Positions 1 through 8,944 of a stretch of DNA of 64,000 bases are shown one piece after another. The notes below the pieces were generated by a model, which made no database searches, was not told where the DNA came from, and saw only the letters and a list, made by a program, of their open reading frames with translations. The translations under genes were made by a program, and so were the position numbers. Source of the DNA: Flavobacterium frigoris PS1. Lineage in GTDB: Bacteria; Bacteroidota; Bacteroidia; Flavobacteriales; Flavobacteriaceae. How positions within the stretch are numbered: position 1 is the stretch's first letter; every line of letters begins with the position of its first letter. The DNA lies in contig NZ_AHKF01000025.1 of the NCBI RefSeq assembly GCF_000252125.1, positions 41,998 to 105,997 of the forward strand, read 5' to 3'.

Positions 1-324
1 GTCAAGAAGGGCTTGCTTATTACAATTTTCTATCGCAAAGGCTGTACTGAAGGAAAGGTAGAATAGTTTTAGCTGAGGATCCGTGTCTAAAATGACTAAA
101 GGTGACCCTTTAGAAAGGACAACTAAATCATGGGCGAACAGCTCCAAAAAAACGTCATGAAAAGAAATTCTTAGACTGCCTGATTTTATAAGTAGTACAG
201 CCGTATTACTTATAAGGAAAGCTTCATGCCCCACTTTTTTAAGCGTACAATCTTTTAGAATTTGAACATCTAGGCCTTTAACTGGAAGTTCATTTAAATC
301 GATATGTAGTAAAGTCATTATCAT
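1..324 (-). CDS. AraC-type transcriptional regulator, N-terminal sensor part (partial)
   Basis: An open frame of 108 codons runs from an ATG at 324 to the left edge, so the C-terminal part is outside the window. A second in-frame ATG at 318 gives MTLLHIDLNEL and is equally possible. The visible part is a small beta-rich domain with the rhythm of the cupin-like sensor domain of Bacteroidota AraC regulators: residues about 45-75 read as 'shall not be disturbed' strand-turn-strand, followed by VVLSKGSPLVILDTDP and LKLFYLSFS. The DNA-binding domain that would prove the family is not visible, so this is inferred from the N-terminal pattern only. The next gene to the right is on the same strand, about 50 bases away, and is a small membrane protein. 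Confidence 0.45.
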   Translation of the reverse strand, partial: MIMTLLHIDLNELPVKGLDVQILKDCTLKKVGHEAFLISNTAVLLIKSGSLRISFHDVFLELFAHDLVVLSKGSPLVILDTDPQLKLFYLSFSTAFAIENCNKQALLD

Positions 325-372
325 AATTCACTCGTTTCAAATAAAAAGGAATACTGGCAAACTAAAGTCGTA

Positions 373-615
373 CTAATCGTTCTTATTTGATTTTTCGACA
401 ACAATCAAAAAAATGAAATACAGATTCATCAGGGTTGCTACAAAAAGTAAATACCCCATCGTTTGAGTACTCACGTTTTTCTTGCGACCGTTAAACCAAT
501 AGCCAACTATTTCATCATAGCTTAATAAATCTATAATGAAACAGAGACTAATGAGGTTAAATATGACCAACACTAAAGAAAAGTAAATGGGTAATTTCAT
601 CAGTAACAAGGACAT
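373..615 (-). CDS. Small two-helix membrane protein, unknown function
   Basis: 80 residues with two clear hydrophobic helices (about residues 8-32 and 53-72) separated by a short charged loop containing GRKKN; the C-terminus is charged (EKSNKND). No family is recognised. It lies just downstream of the lipoprotein gene on the same strand (25-base gap), so the two may be co-transcribed. ATG at 615 gives MSLLLMKLPIY; a second Met six codons later is an alternative start. Confidence 0.5.
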   Translation of the reverse strand: MSLLLMKLPIYFSLVLVIFNLISLCFIIDLLSYDEIVGYWFNGRKKNVSTQTMGYLLFVATLMNLYFIFLIVVEKSNKND

Positions 616-640
616 TTTTTGTTATAAAAAGATTAACTGA

Positions 641-1336
641 TTATAAGTAATAGCGCAGAAGGGCGATTACAGAAATGAGTGAAGCCTGAAAAGGATGAAA
701 CCCTGATGCTATTTTTTTGTTCCCAACGGAAATTTCCCAATCTCGATCTTTATGTCCCCCTTCTGCATCAAGTGCATATCTGGTAACTGCGGTGATTCCT
801 AAAATTGTTTCCAATTCGTTTCTTGTTAGATTAGTAGAATCCAATATCCCAGCTTCGTACGTGGTGATGAAATCATACAATAGGCTGTACTCTGCTTCCT
901 TATTTTGAATGAGAGATACAAAAAAACCGAGTAAACTACTTTCCGCAGCTTCGCTCAAGGTACCTGCAGCTAGTATTGATGTAACCACAGTTTCAGGATT
1001 ATTTATACTAATACTAATACCGTCTTCCGTAATCAATATATTGCTTTTACCAAAAACATCGGGAGCTTTCAACTTTGCTCCCATATAATTTACTTGGGTC
1101 GCTAAATCTTGAATAGTTTTAGAATATCCATGAATCTGATAGTAGTCCGAAAGCCAAATACCATATTTTTTCCCAACTTCATCGTAAGGATTAGCATCAT
1201 TTGCTGGACCCAATTGTTTCGATACACTTGCTTGCACAGAAACACTATTAACTTCTTCAACTGTATTTCCATATTCATCCGTAGAACAGGAAATCATTAC
1301 TAAAACAACAAACAAACCTAAAAATAAATTTTTCAT
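641..1336 (-). CDS. Putative lipoprotein, unknown function
   Basis: 231 residues. The N-terminus MKNLFLGLFVVLVMISC is a typical lipoprotein signal with the lipobox ending at Cys17, followed by STDEYGN; Bacteroidota lipoproteins of this kind are usually anchored in the outer or inner membrane. The rest shows no recognised domain. A helical region around residues 100-180 and a C-terminal hydrophobic stretch (ASLISVIALLRYYL) are visible. It is the first gene of a likely leftward pair with the small membrane protein that follows it. Confidence 0.65.
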   Translation of the reverse strand: MKNLFLGLFVVLVMISCSTDEYGNTVEEVNSVSVQASVSKQLGPANDANPYDEVGKKYGIWLSDYYQIHGYSKTIQDLATQVNYMGAKLKAPDVFGKSNILITEDGISISINNPETVVTSILAAGTLSEAAESSLLGFFVSLIQNKEAEYSLLYDFITTYEAGILDSTNLTRNELETILGITAVTRYALDAEGGHKDRDWEISVGNKKIASGFHPFQASLISVIALLRYYL

Positions 1337-1669
1337 AATTATTAGTTATAAAATGTGACTGAGAATAATTTCTCTGTTCATCTACCCGGGTAAGCAGAAC
1401 CTTTATTTAGCACGATGCTAAACTTTTTGCTTTTGAATTCGAAGCAAATCTATATGCTCTAAAGTACCCGCACAAGACTATAGTGGTGTGTTTTCACGAT
1501 AATAACTATGGATTTTCACGAAATCCACACATTCTTTTTATTCCAATAAAACACTATTTATCAGTAGATTATAGTATTTTTGAAATACACTTTGTTGAAA
1601 AGATTCCAGTATCTATATCTGAATACACAAGGAGTGTTTCGCAACTACCCCGAATTTAATTGATGTACT
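1337..1669. other. Intergenic region between divergent genes
   Basis: 333 bases separate the leftward lipoprotein gene from the rightward TPR/AraC gene, so promoters of both should lie here. A small perfect hairpin TTTAGCA-cga-TGCTAAA at 1406-1422 is followed by a T-rich run and could act as a weak terminator or leader structure. No coding frame or repeat is seen. Confidence 0.4.
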
Positions 1670-3349
1670 ATGAAGCCATTTTTTATACTAATGTTATTTG
1701 TACCCCTGTGGATACAATCTCAGAATACCTCGTTCAAAGTTCCAGACTCCATTCAAAATAAAGATTTTGCTTATTTGGAAGACCGAATAGACCAGTTTAA
1801 AAATGACAGTACCAGAGCTGCCATATACTTATTTACTTATATCAAAAAAGCGAAAAGGGAACACAACTGGCAGGAGCTTAAAAACGGCTATCAAAACTTA
1901 ATGCACATGTCCCCTTCATCAATGCGGATAATTTACGCTGATAGCATGGTATATGCAGCAAAAAAGACAAAAGATAATGCTGCAATAGGTAGTGCGTTCT
2001 TAACCAAAGGAATAGTTTTGTTTTCCAATAAGAAATACAAAGAGGCATTAGATGACTATCTGATTGCTAACGAATATATAGCTAAAACAAATGATCAATA
2101 CCTCATTTATAAAGTAAAATACAACATTGCTCAGCTGAAGAACAGCATGGGTTTTTTTGACGAAGGCATTTCTTTATTGAGAGAATGTGTAAACTACTAT
2201 AAAAAGAATCATGACAGAGCATATCTGAATTCACTCCATTCTTTGGGACTGTCTTATAATAAAGTGGGGAATTACGGCTTGTGCTCCATAACTAACGAGG
2301 AAGGAGTCAAAGAAAGTGAAAAGCGTGCTAGTCCAGAAATGACCGTTTATTTTCAGCACTCAGAAGGTGTGAACCAATATTTTCTAAATAATTACCAAAA
2401 GGCTATTGATAATTTAAAAAGTACAATGCTTGAAATAGAAAGTAACAATGATTTTGCCAATGAGGCTGTAGGGAATTTTTATATTGGGAAAAGTTATTGG
2501 GAACTTAAAAAATATGAAACTGCCATCCCTTATTTTAAAAAAGTGGACCAGATTTTAAACAGCAAACAATTTATAAGAAGAGATTTATTAGAAACTTTTG
2601 TATTATTAATTAACTACTACAAAACAAAGAAAGAGGACAAGCTACATTTGTATTATATAGACCAACTACTTAAAGCAGATCATTTGCTCCTTGAAACTAA
2701 CAGTTACCTCATATCCAAAGTGAGCAAGGAATATGATAATAAGAACATTTTGATTGAAAAACAAAAATTAGAGTCACAAGTAAATGGACAAAAATCCAAC
2801 AACTTAATTTTTATTGTCCTTGTAACACTAATATTCTTAACCCTTCTTTTTGTAAGCTATCGCAACTTTAAAATCAAAAGTACGTACAAAAAAAATTATG
2901 ACGCACTGATGAATAAAAGCTTCGAGCCTATAAAAGAAATCACCCCAATACAACATACTGGAATAGCTGACATCAATGCTGCAGCGGTTACTGAATTAAT
3001 TAGGCAATTAGAAAAATGGGAACAAGGAAAGAAGTTCCTAGATAAAGAAATAACCTTAGTAAAACTAGCCGCTACTTTTAACTCCAATACTAAATATCTT
3101 TCTCTTGTTGTTTACCATCACCGCCATAAGAAGTTTGTTACCTACGTTAATGACTTGAAAATTGACTATCTGATCAACGCTCTTAAAGAAAGTAAACTTC
3201 TACAACAGTATACAAATAAAGCACTGGCTGAAGAAATCGGCTTTAGTTCTACCCAACGTTTTGCGAATGCTTTTAAGGCAAGAGCTAATATGCCTGCAGC
3301 TTTCTATATCGCACAACTTAAAAAAGAAGAAAAGAAAGTCGTAACATAA
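1670..3349 (+). CDS. TPR-containing membrane regulator with C-terminal AraC-type HTH
   Basis: 559 residues. A signal-like N-terminus (MKPFFILMLFVPLWIQSQ) is followed by tetratricopeptide-like helical repeats from about residue 75 to 350 (for example ALDDYLIANEYIAKTND and AIPYFKKVDQIL). One transmembrane helix (NLIFIVLVTLIFLTLLFVSY) lies near residues 377-396, and a cytoplasmic C-terminal helix-turn-helix domain resembling AraC follows (ALAEEIGFSSTQRFANAFKA, ending with NMPAAFYIAQLKK). This is the usual layout of Flavobacteriaceae TPR/AraC one-component sensors, in which the periplasmic TPR part senses a signal and the HTH acts on DNA at the membrane. The target is unknown; the AraC-type domain lacks obvious adjacent target genes. 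Confidence 0.8.
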   Translation: MKPFFILMLFVPLWIQSQNTSFKVPDSIQNKDFAYLEDRIDQFKNDSTRAAIYLFTYIKKAKREHNWQELKNGYQNLMHMSPSSMRIIYADSMVYAAKKTKDNAAIGSAFLTKGIVLFSNKKYKEALDDYLIANEYIAKTNDQYLIYKVKYNIAQLKNSMGFFDEGISLLRECVNYYKKNHDRAYLNSLHSLGLSYNKVGNYGLCSITNEEGVKESEKRASPEMTVYFQHSEGVNQYFLNNYQKAIDNLKSTMLEIESNNDFANEAVGNFYIGKSYWELKKYETAIPYFKKVDQILNSKQFIRRDLLETFVLLINYYKTKKEDKLHLYYIDQLLKADHLLLETNSYLISKVSKEYDNKNILIEKQKLESQVNGQKSNNLIFIVLVTLIFLTLLFVSYRNFKIKSTYKKNYDALMNKSFEPIKEITPIQHTGIADINAAAVTELIRQLEKWEQGKKFLDKEITLVKLAATFNSNTKYLSLVVYHHRHKKFVTYVNDLKIDYLINALKESKLLQQYTNKALAEEIGFSSTQRFANAFKARANMPAAFYIAQLKKEEKKVVT

Positions 3350-3438
3350 ACAAGAGAACAACTCAAATTTTACACTCTACGTCGTCTAACGAGAGCATAA
3401 ATTACTATTTTTACCTCTTAAATTTATAAAAAAATATC

Positions 3439-3615
3439 ATGAAAGATTTAATCGAAAAAATCAACGCAGAATTTGAAACATTTAAAACCGAATCTGAATC
3501 ACTAACTGAAAAAGGTGTTAAAGCAGCTGGAGCAAGAGCTCGTAAAGCAACTCTAGAGCTAGAGAAACTATTAAAAGAGTTTAGAAAAGTTTCTGTGGAA
3601 GAATCTAAAAAATAA
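3439..3615 (+). CDS. Histone H1-like small protein
   Basis: A 58-residue protein: it starts MKDLIEKINAEFETFKTE, has a central KAAGARARKATLELEKLLKE and ends VSVEESKK. The amphipathic lysine- and arginine-rich helix with an AGARARKA core matches the small proteins annotated as histone H1 (Hc1-like) in Flavobacteriaceae, thought to bind DNA. The ATG at 3439 lies about 90 bases after the preceding gene, and a perfect terminator follows immediately, so it is probably a single-gene unit. Family recognition is from memory of the conserved sequence. Confidence 0.8.
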   Translation: MKDLIEKINAEFETFKTESESLTEKGVKAAGARARKATLELEKLLKEFRKVSVEESKK

Positions 3616-3627
3616 TATTTCCCTAAA

Positions 3628-3663
3628 AAAAACCTCGTTTAAATCTTTTTAAACGAGGTTTTT
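3628..3663 (+). terminator. Rho-independent terminator of the H1-like gene
   Basis: A perfect 16-bp stem (3628-3643 with 3648-3663) has a TCTT loop, a core CCTCG/CGAGG and ends in a T run. It begins 12 bases after the stop codon of the H1-like gene. The A/T tracts on both sides mean it can work in both directions. Confidence 0.9.
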
Positions 3664-3759
3664 AGGTTTATCATGCCAATTAAATTTTAGGAGCCCTAGT
3701 TCAACAAATACCAGCAGCACTTTTCTATATTTTGTGGTACATATTACTATATAGAAAGC

Positions 3760-4070
3760 TTATCCTTTCTTTAACTGTTTTAGCCGGCCATGGTAAGACT
3801 GCCAAAAATTTCTCTTAGTAGCGTCGTTTAGGAAAGAAGCAGCTAACACTTTTTCTACCTTTTCTGACTGTGATAACGCAACTCCATGATGTCATTAAAG
3901 TTTTTCTCACTGATGCCTATATGCACCGCAAAGACAAAAAACTGTCGCCTTACTTTTCCTTGATCTAAATTTTCAGGTAATAGTCCATCATCCAACGCAA
4001 ATTCTTTATTGTCTATATGAATACGGCTATTCAACAGATCATAAGCTGGACTTAGCCTATAATCATACAT
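3760..4070 (-). pseudogene. hipA-like 3' remnant (HipA C-terminal kinase fragment), frameshifted
   Basis: The leftward frame from 4070 reads MYDYRLSPAYDLLNSRIHID then FALDDGLLPENL, the conserved C-terminal region of HipA-type Ser/Thr kinase toxins. It stops early at 3855. In another frame the homology continues as SQSEKVEKVLAASFLNDATK and NFWQSYHGRLKQLKK down to a stop at 3760-3762. So the segment is a HipA C-terminus missing its N-terminal two thirds and its catalytic core, with one frameshift near 3860-3880. No hipB-like gene is adjacent. It is a decayed toxin gene rather than an active one. Confidence 0.8.
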
Positions 4071-4159
4071 TTCTTAAAATAAACTTAATTTTACTTTGCT
4101 AACTTTCTTTTTAGTTTTACTTTCGCGCTTTATATTTAATTAATCTAAATAAGAATAAA

Positions 4160-6547
4160 ATGAAAATTATTATTTTAATTGCTGCTGCACTTCTATCAGT
4201 TCAGGCATTTTCGCAATCAAATCTAAAGGGTAAAATTACAGATCAAAATAATCAAGCAGTCATCGGGGCGACTGTGCAAATTAAAGAAACAGGAAATAGT
4301 ACAACTACAGATGTTTCTGGAGATTATTTGTTGTCTAACATAAAAGAGGGAACTTATTCAGCTAGGATTGAAATGCTTGGTTACCAAACTAGAATCAAAA
4401 GCTTTACGTTTGATGGTACTAGTTCAGTAGTATACAATGTTACTTTATCAGATGATATAAGCCGCTTAGATGAAGTTGTAATTTCTGCCAGCAGGCACTC
4501 TGAATATTTATCAGAAATTCCAGCTTCTGTAACAGTAGTTGGACAAGCTAAATTGCAAGAGTTTGCTAAATCTACTTCAAATATTAGTGAAATACTAGAA
4601 TTTACAGTGCCAGGTTTAGCGATGTCTTCAGGTACTTTTTCTAACTGGGGACAAACATTACGTGGGCGATCTTTACTAGTTATGGTTGACGGTATTCCGC
4701 AATCTTCACCTTTAAGAAACGGACAATTAGGAATAAAATCAATTACTCCTAATGATATTAGTCGCGTGGAGGTTATAAAAGGAGCTACTTCTATTTTTGG
4801 TAACGGTGGTAACGGCGGTTTTATTAATTACATTACTAAAAAACCTAATTCTATCAAAAAATTTGAAGGCTCCACCAATGTTTGGGGTACATCTAATGTA
4901 GCAGAAACAAAAGACGCATTAGGATTTGGGGGTTACCAATCCTTTAAAGGGAATTTAGATAAATTCAGTTATTATATTAGCGGGAGTTATGAAAAAACGG
5001 GCAATAAATATGATGCTAAAGGTATTCCTCTTTTACCAACCTATGGATTTGATAATTCTAAAATATACAGTACTTTAGGAAAGATTGAGTATCAATTAAC
5101 TGAAAATCAAAAAATATCCCTAGGAGGTAATTTTTATAAATCGGTGCAAAACTCTCCATTTATTCCTGTAGCTGCAAAAGTTGAAGTTTTTAATAAAGAA
5201 GGAGATTATTCTATAACAGCTGGATATGGTGAAAAAGGGACTATTGCGGGAGAAAAAGCTAACGGTTCAATCCTTGGAAATGGACAATTGACATATAATT
5301 TAAACAATATATTTTCTGAAACTACAGACTTTCAAACTGATTTGTATTACCAAAATACGGAGAACATTTTCTTTTATTCTGATAAGTTTGAAAACGGAGG
5401 TCAATCTGTAATAAACGCAGAAAAATATGGGTTAAGACCCAATTTTATCACGAAGTTGTCAGACAACAAGGCGGCAGATATTACACTTACGTATGGTGTA
5501 GATTTACTTAGAGATAAAACCAATCAAGGGCTATTAGATGGTAGGTTATGGGTGCCTAATATCGAAATGATTAGCTGGGCGCCTTACGCACAATCTACCC
5601 TTAAATTTAATGAAAAATGGGTTGTTAAAACAGGTTTACGTTATGATGATATTAATATGGATATTGTTGATTATAGTACTTTACCGTATTCCGGCAAGAG
5701 TGATGGTAACTTTAGCCCGTCTGTAGACGTACAAGGTGGTAAATTAAACTTTAATAATCTCGCCTTTAATTTTGGTGTACGCTATATTGAGCATCAAGAA
5801 TTTATACCATATATAAGTTACTCACAAGGTTTTTCAATTGCAGATTTAGGTTCTGTATTGCGTTCTGCAACAGCAAGTAATATTAATGATATTCAGTTAG
5901 AACCTGCGGTGACTAAAAACTATGAATTTGGTTTTTTATCTAAATTTAATAACCTGAAGTTTGAGGCTGTTGGGTATTACAGCACCTCTAGTTTGGGTAC
6001 GGGAATTGTTTTTGTTGATGAGTTAAATACATTCCAACCTTCTAAACAACCACAACGTATTTATGGCGGAGAGGTTGCTATAGATTATTTTACGTCAAAC
6101 GATAAATGGCAATTTGGAACCTCCTATTCGTATGTTGAAGGTACCAAATATAATGTAGGAGACGAAAATAACTTAAGCTATTTGGGAGGTGATGTAATTT
6201 CTGCACCAAAATTGACTGTGTATGCAAACTGGAAACCGATACAAAAATTAAGTACTTCTATTAGAGTTACCAATTCGGGAGACAGAGAAAGATTTGATCC
6301 TTTTTTAAATGTAAACACTAACAAATATGAATATAGACATACTGAATTTCCAGTAAGTGGTTATACCTTAGTTAATCTTTCTTTGGCTTACCAATTAGAA
6401 CCTAACTTGTCTGTGTCCTTAGCGGTAAATAACTTGTTAAACGAGTATTATCTTCCTGCAAGATCGCAATGGGCATCCCCATTAAAAACATTTACAGGAG
6501 CTGGCGAAGGCGCTAACGCTAAAGTAAGTTTACAATATAATTTTTAA
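4160..6547 (+). CDS. TonB-dependent outer-membrane receptor, siderophore type
   Basis: 795 residues. A signal peptide (MKIIILIAAALLSVQAFSQ) is followed by a CarboxypepD_reg-like beta-sandwich (about 22-107, LKGKITDQNNQAVIGATVQI), a plug domain (about 115-230, with EVIKGATSIFGNGGNGGFIN) and a 22-strand-type beta barrel ending in LSVSLAVNNLLNEYYLPAR and a C-terminal aromatic residue (LQYNF). Length and plug motif fit FhuA/FecA-like siderophore receptors. It imports an iron chelate across the outer membrane using TonB energy. The next gene, 10 bases away, is a PepSY protein of the kind that accompanies such receptors, which supports iron uptake. The substrate cannot be told. Confidence 0.9.
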   Translation: MKIIILIAAALLSVQAFSQSNLKGKITDQNNQAVIGATVQIKETGNSTTTDVSGDYLLSNIKEGTYSARIEMLGYQTRIKSFTFDGTSSVVYNVTLSDDISRLDEVVISASRHSEYLSEIPASVTVVGQAKLQEFAKSTSNISEILEFTVPGLAMSSGTFSNWGQTLRGRSLLVMVDGIPQSSPLRNGQLGIKSITPNDISRVEVIKGATSIFGNGGNGGFINYITKKPNSIKKFEGSTNVWGTSNVAETKDALGFGGYQSFKGNLDKFSYYISGSYEKTGNKYDAKGIPLLPTYGFDNSKIYSTLGKIEYQLTENQKISLGGNFYKSVQNSPFIPVAAKVEVFNKEGDYSITAGYGEKGTIAGEKANGSILGNGQLTYNLNNIFSETTDFQTDLYYQNTENIFFYSDKFENGGQSVINAEKYGLRPNFITKLSDNKAADITLTYGVDLLRDKTNQGLLDGRLWVPNIEMISWAPYAQSTLKFNEKWVVKTGLRYDDINMDIVDYSTLPYSGKSDGNFSPSVDVQGGKLNFNNLAFNFGVRYIEHQEFIPYISYSQGFSIADLGSVLRSATASNINDIQLEPAVTKNYEFGFLSKFNNLKFEAVGYYSTSSLGTGIVFVDELNTFQPSKQPQRIYGGEVAIDYFTSNDKWQFGTSYSYVEGTKYNVGDENNLSYLGGDVISAPKLTVYANWKPIQKLSTSIRVTNSGDRERFDPFLNVNTNKYEYRHTEFPVSGYTLVNLSLAYQLEPNLSVSLAVNNLLNEYYLPARSQWASPLKTFTGAGEGANAKVSLQYNF

Positions 6548-6557
6548 TTTCTGTTTG

Positions 6558-7631
6558 ATGGCTTTAGGGAATATAGTGCGTAAAATTCATCTTTGGGTAG
6601 GTATTACATGCGGTTTAGTTGCTTCGATTTCTGGCATTTCTGGTGCTATGTACGTATGGCAACCAGAAATCAGCGCGGCACTTAACCCTGAGCTATTAAC
6701 GATGAAAAACATAGATAGTTTAGAGGATGCCGTTTTTTTAAAAACGGCATCCTCTTTAACAACGACGCACTCGGATAGTATTAGCAAAATGTTTCTACCA
6801 TATAGAGAGCAGCAAACAATTTCTATTGAATATAAAAACGGGAAAACCAATTATTATAATTCAGAAAATGGGCAGTTTTTAGGAGAGAATTCAGCTTCAA
6901 TTGTGTTTTTTGAAGATTTGTTAAAATTTCACCGTACTCTTTTAATTCCAAAAATAGGCAAGTATGTGACTGGAACAAGTACCATTATTTTCCTTCTATT
7001 GATATTGCTTTCGGGTATTTATATTTGGTACAAAACCTATAATACTACTCTTAAAAACGGGTTTAAAATTAAATGGAAGAGTAAGAAAAAGAAATTTAAT
7101 TTTGATCTTCACAAAGTATTGGGCGTTAGCTTTTTTATCCCACTTTTGACAATTTCCTTTACAGGTGCCTATTTTACGTATAATTCCTATTATAAAAAGG
7201 CGCTATCAGTGCTAGATAGTAAAACAATTCTTAAACAAGAAACACAAAATAAGAATCCCTCATCCTTTGCAGCGGTTTTATTAGATTCCGATAAAAGTTA
7301 TCACTTGCGTGCCATTTACTATCCTAAAGATGCAAATGACAACTATCGGTTTAGATATATTGAGAGTAGATTTAAAACGCAAGGACTTAGAAAAACCAAA
7401 GAACTGGCGGTCAGCACAAACCTAAAAACAGTCTCTTTAACAGATTATAGGAATGATGCTACTAGCAACCGTGTAGCATCACAATTTTACCCTGTACACA
7501 TTGGTGAAATTGCAGGGATATTTGGTAGGATTCTTGTTTTTATCGCAGGATTTATTCCCATTACATTGTATATCACTGGCTTTAGGATATATCTTTCTAA
7601 GAAGCGTAGGACAAGAAAGTTTCCTGCTTAA
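6558..7631 (+). CDS. PepSY-associated TM helix protein, probable siderophore-iron reductase
   Basis: About 357 residues from the ATG at 6558; a TTG three bases earlier is less likely. The protein has an N-terminal helix (IHLWVGITCGLVASISGISG), a periplasmic PepSY-like domain, a second helix (TSTIIFLLLILLSGIYIWY), a further helix (VLGVSFFIPLLTISFTGAYF) and a C-terminal helix (GRILVFIAGFIPITLYITGF). His residues in the helices (IHLWVG, DLHKVLG) fit the heme/iron-binding PepSY_TM family. These inner-membrane proteins are linked to reduction of ferric siderophores. It follows the TonB receptor directly and is most likely in its operon. A perfect hairpin occurs inside its coding region. Confidence 0.85.
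   Translation: MALGNIVRKIHLWVGITCGLVASISGISGAMYVWQPEISAALNPELLTMKNIDSLEDAVFLKTASSLTTTHSDSISKMFLPYREQQTISIEYKNGKTNYYNSENGQFLGENSASIVFFEDLLKFHRTLLIPKIGKYVTGTSTIIFLLLILLSGIYIWYKTYNTTLKNGFKIKWKSKKKKFNFDLHKVLGVSFFIPLLTISFTGAYFTYNSYYKKALSVLDSKTILKQETQNKNPSSFAAVLLDSDKSYHLRAIYYPKDANDNYRFRYIESRFKTQGLRKTKELAVSTNLKTVSLTDYRNDATSNRVASQFYPVHIGEIAGIFGRILVFIAGFIPITLYITGFRIYLSKKRRTRKFPA
6722..6755. repeat. Perfect 16-bp inverted repeat inside the PepSY gene
   Basis: AGAGGATGCCGTTTTT (6722-6737) and AAAAACGGCATCCTCT (6740-6755) are exact reverse complements separated by two T's. The stem codes for EDAVFLKTASS in the periplasmic region of the PepSY protein. With the T run on the left arm and A run on the right arm it looks like a bidirectional terminator placed within a gene, and the reading frame is kept. 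Confidence 0.85.
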
Positions 7632-7939
7632 CGGCAATTTAATGTCGCCTATGAAATTCAGAACTAAAAGAGATATATTAAAAATGTGCATGGACCCAAA
7701 AAGTTAGGCATTTAAATTAATTAATACTTTCTGAATGAGCTAACTACTGTACAGAGCTCATTCCTTTTATATTAAGTCTGATTCTATATGTTTATAAACA
7801 GTTTTGTTAGTGATTAGGTATCGCACTTTTCTTTCCTTCCATCAATACTCTTCTATATCCAAAGTGAAAAGAAGCGGAAGTCATTTATAACTCCAACAAT
7901 ATCAAATTCTATGAATTTCTATTGACTTTAGGATATTAA

Positions 7940-7967
7940 AAAGGGCTTTCCAGCCCTTTCTTTTTTT
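7940..7967 (+). terminator. Rho-independent terminator downstream of the TonB/PepSY operon
   Basis: AAAGGGCT-ttcc-AGCCCTTT (7940-7959) is followed by C and seven T's. It lies about 310 bases after the PepSY stop. The bases between hold no convincing gene. Confidence 0.8.
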
Positions 7968-8062
7968 ACAAAATGTTTTTATATTATTATTCTCAAAAAA
8001 TATTTTTATAGTACTTCATTGGAGTTTGCAGAATACAATTCAGTAATTGGGATTTATTTCAC

Positions 8063-8277
8063 TTATTTGGTTAAATTTACATTCAGCCTTAATTCGTATT
8101 TAATTTCATTATCATCCAAATCTGTAATTTTAATAAAGTTAAGTTTTTCAAAGAGTTTTACTAATTTATCATTTTCCTTAGTCGTTATTGCCCGAATACG
8201 TTTTAGTCCAATATTATTTACCCAAATTCCATGGCTAAAAGCATAGCCGAAATCATATAACCTTGTTCACGGAGTTT
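8063..8277 (-). pseudogene. GNAT acetyltransferase 3' remnant, frameshifted
   Basis: On the leftward strand one frame reads KLREQGYMISAMLLAMEFG, the acetyl-CoA-binding R/QxxGxG/A motif and following helix of GNAT N-acetyltransferases, then hits a stop. A shift of frame continues VNNIGLKRIRAITTKENDKL and FEKLNFIKITDL to a stop at 8063. The N-terminal half is missing: an in-frame stop lies just upstream of the motif at 8278-8280. This is a truncated and frameshifted gene relic; homologues would be ribosomal-protein-type acetyltransferases. Confidence 0.7.
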
Positions 8278-8365
8278 TTAGACAGTTTTCAGCTTAGCGA
8301 AGACAGAAATTAGAAGTACAAATGTTCAGTTTGTTAGTGGTTTTGTGATTTTTGACCTATAATTT

Positions 8366-8944
8366 TCACTTTTGTCTTCTTCCCAATTCTTCTACTTTGT
8401 CTAGCCACTTTTTTCTTGATTCGGTCGTCGAAGTTTTTACAATTCCAAAATACGTCACTTTTACTGGCTTTACTCCACAAAATTCCAAGGTTGATTTTTT
8501 AAGTTGATTAACACTTGGACGTCCATACAAAAGCCAATAGTACCAACTTGGTTGGTCAATAGTTGTAATAATATGTGCCGTTTTGCCTTTGAGCAACTTG
8601 TCCCACCACACAGAATTTTCCTTGTATTGAAATGCAAAACCAGGTAAAAAAAGTCGGTCAATGAATCCCTTAGTAATTGCAGGAAGTCCACCCCACCAAA
8701 CTGGATGAACCCAAACTATATGTTCAGCCCATTTAATTTTTCCCCAAGCTTCTGTCAAATCGGGTTCTAGTTCAGTCCTTTGTTGGTAACCAAATTGTAG
8801 ATTCACATTAAAATGTAGTTCTGAAATAATTATTTCTTGGACCTCTGCTCCAGCTATTTTTGCCCCTTTTTTATAGGCATCCACTATACCAAAACAAAAA
8901 CTATTTTTGTTTGGATGGCCGTTAATTATTAAAATTTTATTCAT
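8366..8944 (-). CDS. NAD(P)H-dependent flavodoxin-fold oxidoreductase
   Basis: 192 residues. It starts MNKILIINGHPNKNSF, the FMN-binding P-loop of the Flavodoxin_2 (NAD(P)H:quinone oxidoreductase, KefF/MdaB-like) family. HPVWWGGLPAITKGFIDR (about 80-97) is the second conserved flavin-contact motif. The length is normal. It would reduce quinones or similar electrophiles with NAD(P)H in the cytoplasm. Its start overlaps the end of the preceding gene by 8 bases, so the two are translationally coupled. The Crp/Fnr gene just upstream on the same strand may control the pair. Confidence 0.85.
   Translation of the reverse strand: MNKILIINGHPNKNSFCFGIVDAYKKGAKIAGAEVQEIIISELHFNVNLQFGYQQRTELEPDLTEAWGKIKWAEHIVWVHPVWWGGLPAITKGFIDRLFLPGFAFQYKENSVWWDKLLKGKTAHIITTIDQPSWYYWLLYGRPSVNQLKKSTLEFCGVKPVKVTYFGIVKTSTTESRKKWLDKVEELGRRQK

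Noticed and set aside
8019..8246. Rightward 75-residue frame
   Set aside because: The opposite strand carries recognisable acetyltransferase remnant sequence, so this frame is its shadow.
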